Assembly (NCBI GenBank): GCA_036936605.1
Contig: JAUPFV010000005.1
Location: 129,391,961 to 129,455,960, forward strand
Source: Limnanthes douglasii subsp. nivea
Lineage: Eukaryota > Streptophyta > Magnoliopsida > Brassicales > Limnanthaceae
Length of the DNA stretch: 64,000 nucleotides
Reading direction: 5' to 3'
The notes below the pieces were generated by a model, which saw only the letters and a list, made by a program, of their open reading frames with translations, was not told the DNA's origin and did no database searches. How positions within the stretch are numbered: position 1 is the first letter of the stretch; each line of letters starts with the position of its first letter. Positions 57,780-64,000 of the stretch are shown in pieces. The position numbers were made by a program, and so were the translations under genes.

Positions 57780-59640
57780 AAATGTCTGTATAATCGGATT
57801 TTTTAATTCCACATTAATTGTTTTATATCTACGTGATGGTAATGTTTCGGTATTTTTTAACTAATGTAGAAAAATTAGAATTCTGGATATGACCCGGTAC
57901 ACGCGATTTTTGTTCTCACCATCACCTGTGCAAGTCCATAACTTTGGCTTCGAATGCCAATATAATTATATTTTAATTCCACATTAATTTTTTATATCTA
58001 CGTGATTAGTAAAATTATAGTATTTTTTAACCATTGTCGAAAAATAAAATTTTGCAGATGAACACCTACTAACGATTTTTTATTGTTACCTTTCACCTTC
58101 GCAAGTCCGTAACTTTTTCTTTGGATATTGGAATAATCTGATCTTTTTAATTCTACAATAATTTTGGATATTTACGTGATGGTAAAGTTTCGGTATTTTT
58201 AACTAATGTTAAAGTCGAAAAATAGGAATTCTAGAGATGAACAGATACTCACGATTTGTTTTTGTTACTATCACCGTTGCAAGTTCGTAACTTTGGCTTC
58301 AGATGTCGAAATAATCTAATATTTTTAATTCCTTATTAATTTTTGATATCAACGCGATACTAAAGTTTTGTTATTTTTTAACTAATATCGAAAAATAAGA
58401 ATTCCACAGATGAACCCGTACTCACGATTTGTTTTTAGTACCAGCACATTTCCAAGTCCGTCACTTTGGCTTCGGATGTTGGAATAATATGATTTTTTAA
58501 TTCAACATCAATTTTGGATTATCTATGTGATGGAAAAGTTTCAGTATTTTTTAACTAATGTCAAAAATTTGGAATTCTGGAGATGACCCGATACTCACGG
58601 TTTTTTGTTGTTACCATCACATTTGCAAGTCTGTTACTTTGGCTGCAGATGTCGGTAAATCTCAATTTGGTTAATTCAACATGAATTTTGGATATCTACG
58701 TGATGGTAAAGTTTCGATATTTTTTAACTAATGTCGAAAATTGGGACTTTTGAAGATGAATACCTACTAACCATTTTTATGGTTACCATCATCTTTGCAA
58801 GTCTGTTACTTTTACTTATGATGTGGGAATAATCTGATTTTTTTAATTCCATATTAATTTTGGATTTTACTTGTAATGTTCGGCATTTTTTTAATTAATA
58901 TCGAAACATGGGAATTTTGGAGATGAACTGATACTCACGATTTGTTTTTGTTACAATCACTTAACTCCGTAACTTTGGCTTCAGATGTCGGAATCATATG
59001 TTTTTTTAATTCTAAATTATCTTTCGATATATACGTGATGGAAAAGTTTTAGTATTTTTAACTAATGTCGAAATATTGAAATGCTAGAGATGACCCAGTA
59101 CTCACCATTTTTGTTATTACTATCACGTTTGCAAGTCCATAACTTTGGCTTCAGATGTCAGTATAATCTAGTTTTTTTTAATTCCATATTAATTTTTGGT
59201 AATGTTTCGGTATTTTAACTAATGTCGAAAAATAAGAATTTTGGAGACGAGTTGGTACTCATGATTTATTTTTGTTACCATCACCTTTGCAAGTCCATAA
59301 CCTTCGCTTCGGATTTCAGAATAACCAGATTTTGTTTTAACTCCAAATTAATTTTGGATATATATATATATAATGGTAAATTTTCTTGAGACGAACTGAT
59401 ACTCAAGATTTCTTTTTGTTACCGTCACCTTTGAAAGTCCGTAACTTTGGCTTCAGATGTCAGAATCATATGATTATTTTTAATTCTACTTTATTTTTCG
59501 ATATCTACGTGATAGTAAAGTTTTGGTACTTTTTTAATTAATGTTAAAAATTGGAATTCTGGATATGCCCCGGTACTCACGATGTTTGTTGTTACCATCA
59601 CCTTTTGAAGTTCTTAACTTTGGCTTCAGATGTCGGAATT
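57780..59640. repeat. Tandem array, ~172-bp unit, about eleven copies
   Basis: Each unit holds TTTTTAATTCCA.ATTAATTTT, ATCTACGTGATGGTAAAGTT, TATTTTTTAACTAATGTCGA, TACTCACGATTTGTTTTTGT and GCAAGTCCGTAACTTTGGCT. The CAAGTCC anchor occurs at 57931, 58102, 58280, 58453, 58626, 58798, about 58964, 59132, 59290, 59434 and 59607. Most steps are 171-178 bp; the shorter ones reflect internal deletions. No coding content. Confidence 0.9.
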
Positions 59641-60458
59641 GGTTTGGTTTATTTTGGGCTGGAGGTAATTTTGTAAAGTATTTTGAGTATTAAGTGTTTG
59701 GTGTATAAAGTAGTGAGAGATTTGAGCAGCCTGGTTGTATTAAATGTTTATTACTCACATTAATGAGAGTGGATGAGATATTTAAACCTTTAATTAAATA
59801 CCCATGGGCTTACGGGTCGAATTATGAAACTGGGTCGAGTTTAAGGACCCAAAGTAGATTAGCACATAGCTTAGTCAAAAGGTGTTTAAGTGTTTTTACT
59901 TTTGTCCTGTTCGGATAATTTAGTGGCATGTTATTGTCCGAATTGCCCTTGTCCGGATCATGCAGTGGGTTGTGACTGAATATTCCGAACTCATCAGTAG
60001 CCCCTTTTTTAGGGCTTGCTAAATATCTTTGGGAGGACTAAAAAATCCATCAAGCCATTAATGACTTTGTCCGATCTGCTTGAGTGGTCCGTACTAGGGA
60101 GTTTATTTTCATCATTAACCCAGTTCGAAGTCTGTCCGAACTGATTTCTCTTTCCAGAATTCTAAGACTTTTCTTCTTGGATTGTGGGACACGTGTCAAT
60201 ATCTGGTTCAACCTACCAGCCGTTATTCTTCCTAGATCGGCGCACCCAGTAAGTCTAGAAAGTTACCAAGGCATTTAATCCTTCACACGTTTGCGCCATC
60301 TTTAATCATTCCCAAACCATCTTCAACTTCTCCTCGGTAATAATTACTTTTTTTTATTGTTATATAAATCTTTTTTCACTATTTCATTGTCTTTATTACT
60401 CAAAGCCTTTCTAGAGAGATTTTCACTCTTATCTTCAAACTTCTTCTTAAAGAGTTTT
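59640..60458 (+). promoter_or_regulatory. Leader/promoter-like region of gag-like copy A
   Basis: Contains GACACGTGTC (about 60189, a G-box) and TATATAAATC (60361-60370), about 90 bp before the first ATG of copy A at 60459. It may be an LTR or leader; no second copy in the window proves this. Confidence 0.4.
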
Positions 60459-63368
60459 ATGTTCACATCCAGAAACACACTTGTTAAAGGCGGTTGGTTA
60501 AACTTATCCGAGCTAAAAGGGCAAAAAAAGTTGAAAGGGAGAATCGCATTGCTGCTGGCCTCTCAGTTTTCCCAAGTGAGAAATCTAGTGAACCGACTCC
60601 CAGAAGTTGACCAACGATCATCCTCTTCCAGAAACCCCAGGCCTAGACAGTTATTCAAACCAAGCCTTTCTCCCCTTCCCTCAGGCTCTTCTGCTCAAGA
60701 GTCTCAACCTTCTGTTGCTAAAGAAAAGAAGGTTTTGAGTGTTAGAAAACCTTCCCCCTTCATAGCCATGGGTCCTAACGCTGAGAAGTCTCTGGAGAAG
60801 TCAACTCCTCGTCGGACGACTCGTCTAACTAAAGCCTAAACTACTACTTCACTGCCGAATCCCTTCGGATCGGAGGCATCTAAAGCAACCTCAAGAGATA
60901 AGCCCTCCAGATCGGAGGCATCTAAAGTATCCCCAAGGCCAAGCCCTCCGGATCCCAACCTTAACCGGACATCAGGCCTTCAGAAACAACAGTCGCTCAT
61001 CCATCCGAGCAGCCTTCGATGCAAGAAAGCTGATCCCCATCCATCGAGAGCAATTGATAAACCTTCCACAGTAATGGAAGAAGTAATGGAAGACAGTATC
61101 GAGGAGGCTCCCTTTGAAACTGAAGCATCAGGTCAAACGGGGGATGGTGCTTCTGACAAGAAGGGCAAAAGCAAAGTCAAGGTCTGTTCGACTCATCCGG
61201 AGCTTCCGGAGTTCCTAGAGGGCAAGGTAGGCCCTTGCTTTAAAAATGTCAGTGTTAAATACCTGTTGGCTCTACAAAATATAAACTACATATACACCCA
61301 AACTACTGAGTTGGGCCGGATCCGGACGAAATGGGGGATTCCAAAGTCAGTGAAGGTAAGGATACCTGTCACTCCAGAGACTCCTATGGACTGCAAACTC
61401 AACGAGGTGGTTATTTTCACTAAGGTGCTAAACTGGGGACTTCGGTTACCGTTGGACCCATAAATCGTCAGGTATTTCCACCTGGTTAAACTCTGCCCAA
61501 GCCAGCTAAGCCCAAATACCTGGTATTCCCTCCTTGCTTGCATAATGGCATCAAGGTTATCAAAACTCCCGCTCCTAATGGAGAAATTTGCCGCTACGGA
61601 AAGTTTATGCAAGAATCACCAGATTCCATTCGACCATCATAATATGGGGAACAACTTCAAGGTGGTAGATGACTTGCTGGAGTCCGAGAAAAACTGGAGG
61701 ACACACTTTCTGTTTGTCGGTGGGACATGGGAGAATGGTAGGAAGATCAGGGCCAACACCAATCCCAGCATGTTAACTAGGAGGTGGAAAAGTACTGGTG
61801 AGTTTTTTCTATCTTTGTTTTTCATGCTTTTCTTTTTAAAACATAAGTATTCCCTTTTTGATTAATTTGTCACTCCTTTTTAGTGCTGCCGAAGGAGTTC
61901 AGCGGACACCTAGTGGAGGGGCAAAAAACCTGTGCCAAGTTTAACGCATGGCCTGTGGAGCGTTGGGGGAATGCCTTCCACAATTGCTTCACCTCGGGCA
62001 ATCTTGCGAGGTCCCATCTGTGGAACCACATGTCGGAGGGACCTCTCATGGGAAGAGCTAACTACAACGCCTCCTCCTGGTGTAATTCTCAAACGAACGG
62101 TGGCCAAGGATGGTAAATTGGTCTTACCTTCCAGAGAAAAAGCTCCGAGCAAAATAAAAGGGAAGAAGAAGAAAGCTGCAATAGAGCCGGTTCAAGCAGC
62201 CACAGAGGGGACTGGTTCGGGGAACCAATGGGGAATTGACGCTGCCCTGCTCAAAGTGGTAGAGGCTGAAACTGTAAGGGAGGTGGGAGAGTCACAAAAC
62301 CCACAAAAGCCTCCCAAAAAGGACCGGAAAAGAAGGTCCAGCAGCGACGAAAAGGCTGCCAAAAAGGAGAGTCACCTTAGGAGAAGAAATAATTATTCGC
62401 CCTTCGGAGACTCTACCTCCACCAGCCCTTGTTGATCCTACTTTACAAGAGAAGATCCCAACAGGTCTGTAGTCCAGAGAGTTTGCTGGGGGGGGACTGA
62501 AGAAGTTGACATTAGTGCCCTCAAGACATTGATTTATACTTCAATGATTCCAAGAAGGATGATTTCGTAGGTCCCTACCGCCCTTCGAGCTCTGCTAACA
62601 TGGTGACCTTCAATGGTAAGTCTTTCTCCGTCTCCGGAGAGCAAGATTTTATAAGCCATTCTCTTCTCGGTCACATCCAGCCAGTGCTTGACTTGGAGAC
62701 AACTGAAAAGCCAAACCACTCTCATCAATTCCCGCACCACTGACAAGGAATCTCTATCAACCAACCTTCTTAATGCCAATCAGAGTATAAAAGAACTGAA
62801 GAAGGAGATAAAAGCATTGAGGAAGGACAAGGAAAATTTATCAACCAAGTTAGCGACTTCAGACACTGCCAGTACTGATCTCCAAACTAAGTACTCTGGT
62901 TTGGAAAAGGATCTTACAACATTAAAGGAGGACCTGAAGACCAAAGATGGTGTCATTTAAACCCTATATGGTGAGAAGACTTCCTTAGAAGATACTGGGT
63001 CGAAGATAGGCAAGGAGAAAGAGGAGTTTGTGAAGCACCATGAGCAAGCTATCCAGGCAGGTATTGATAAATATACCAACGAAGTGATAGATTCCCTTGA
63101 GAAAAGATACGATGAAGTCAGGTCTGACATGGTGTTGCTCTTTCATGAGACCTTTCCGAAGAGGACCCTTGATCCCCTATGGAAATATGTGGAATACGAA
63201 GACCTTCCTCATTACGCAATGGCAGCTGGTGATAAGTACAACTACTCCAGTGGAATTGACTCCACTACTGATGATGAAGAGGGAACTGGTGAGAGTTCTA
63301 GTGCTGAGCCAAAAATTCCCAAGAAAGATGGTGGTGGTGAAGGGACATCCGAAGGGAACAAGCCCTAA
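60459..63368 (+). pseudogene. Gag-like/gypsy-type transposon protein, copy A (best preserved)
   Basis: Starts MFTSRNTLVKGGWLNLSEL. A Ser/Pro/Lys-rich N-terminus stops at TAA 60837; the family resumes with EFLEGKVGPCFKNVSVKYLL, KLNEVVIFTKVLNWGLRLPL, LDP then TAA (61460), and CPSQLSPNTWYSLLACIMAS. An 86-nt intron (61798-61883, GTGAGT...TTTTAG) precedes VLPKEFSGHLVEGQK. After a shift near 62060 come GVILKRTVAKDGKLVLPS and a Lys-rich linker; after another, a coiled coil (62688-62960) and FPKRTLDPLWKYVEYEDLP with an acidic tail ending at 63368. The C-terminal coiled coil suggests a gag-like structural role, by inference. At least four lesions make it non-functional. Confidence 0.78.
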
Positions 63369-64000
63369 GGATTAATAATATTTTTTATCTTTTCAGAATA
63401 GTTAAAGTCCTTAGACGGCCAAGGCATATTTTGTAATGTTATCCGACCAGAGTTCGGATAAGCCTTTGAAATACTTAAAGTCCTTGGATGGCCAAGGCAT
63501 GTTTTGTTCTTCCTATTCGGTTAAAGTCCGAATAAGTTTATTTATCAAATCTTCGTTTATTTAACACTTTCTTTCCTTTAAATTTTAATGGCTAATGTTT
63601 AAATAGCCCCTAGTTTTTCAGAAGCATTATAGTGAGAGTGTTTAATATCTCCGATGACATGTATTTAATAGTCATCACTTAACCAGGTTTATCCGATCTA
63701 TCAAAGATCCAAAGTGTTGAACTAATGATTTGTACTTGAACTGAATTGTAGTTAAATCATACCGGATGTTTTAAGAAGGCATCACATTTTATTGAATGAA
63801 AAAACCAGACACCTCATTAAAACCTCCCTGCGCCACCACTGTAGGAAAGAGTATGCCACCTAATATTTACAGTGATATCTAACAAATAAATTTTATTCTA
63901 AATATAACCTAAGATGTTCAATATTCCATGGGTGCTTCAAAACCCTTCCTTCTTTGTCATGAAGCCTATATGTCCCAGGCTTAAGCTTTTCGGAGACCTC
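63369..64000. other. 3' flank of gag-like copy A
   Basis: Non-coding. TTAAAGTCCTT and GGCCAAGGCAT recur 73 bp apart (63402 and 63475). The motif AATAGCCCCTAG (about 63602) echoes the leader regions near 52.5 and 60.0 kb. Confidence 0.45.

Overview
The window is nuclear DNA of a flowering plant, almost certainly a dicot. The evidence is a plant-type VPS13 gene with GT-AG introns, a flavanone 3-hydroxylase (F3H) fragment, plant Ty1/copia and Ty3/gypsy retrotransposons, Mutator-like (MULE) and hAT-like DNA transposons, a plant mobile domain (PMD) gene remnant, and AT-rich intergenic DNA. All calls come from reading the sequence; no alignment or database search was run.

Only one cellular gene looks intact: a VPS13/chorein lipid-transfer protein on the minus strand (ATG 44414, TGA 21636). 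I could build 36 exons whose junctions all keep frame, for a 3185-residue product. Intron 14 holds a complete but coding-defective copia element in the opposite orientation (31244-35368, TSD AAGCT). Intron 32 holds a second copia LTR piece, and intron 9 a 163-bp tandem duplication. An ACCGAA-rich repeat begins about 250 bp upstream of the start codon.

Left part (0-21 kb): decayed mobile DNA. In order it holds a gag-like remnant on the minus strand (about 0.6-1.45 kb), a second possible gag-like remnant (2.3-3.7 kb), a minus-strand Ty3/gypsy element with two recognisable LTRs (about 4.58-12.36 kb), a plus-strand gypsy integrase remnant (13.05-13.85 kb), another minus-strand gag-like remnant (16.56-18.78 kb) and an RNase H-like ORF (20.0-20.7 kb).

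The most striking structure is nested in the right LTR of the gypsy element. A 2115-bp terminal-inverted-repeat transposon (10105-12219, 8-bp TSD ATAAACAT) carries the TATA region and first about 68 codons of an F3H gene. Inside that F3H upstream sequence sits a 5'-truncated, apparently intronless copy of mitochondrial ATP synthase subunit delta-prime. It ends in an A-rich tail and is flanked by a perfect 16-bp direct repeat, as expected for LINE-type retroposition. The target-site repeat supplies an ATG in good context, in frame with the ATP synthase piece.

Right part (44.5-64 kb): a broken MULE transposase (plus strand) faces a broken PMD gene (minus strand), followed by an array of about ten 79-bp repeats. 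Then come a possible LTR/gag start and two plus-strand copies of the same gag-like family seen on the left (53.3-57.0 and 60.4-63.4 kb). The first of these is split by an 891-bp hAT-type element with an 8-bp TSD. Between the two copies lie a 50-bp repeat array and a roughly 172-bp array of about eleven units.
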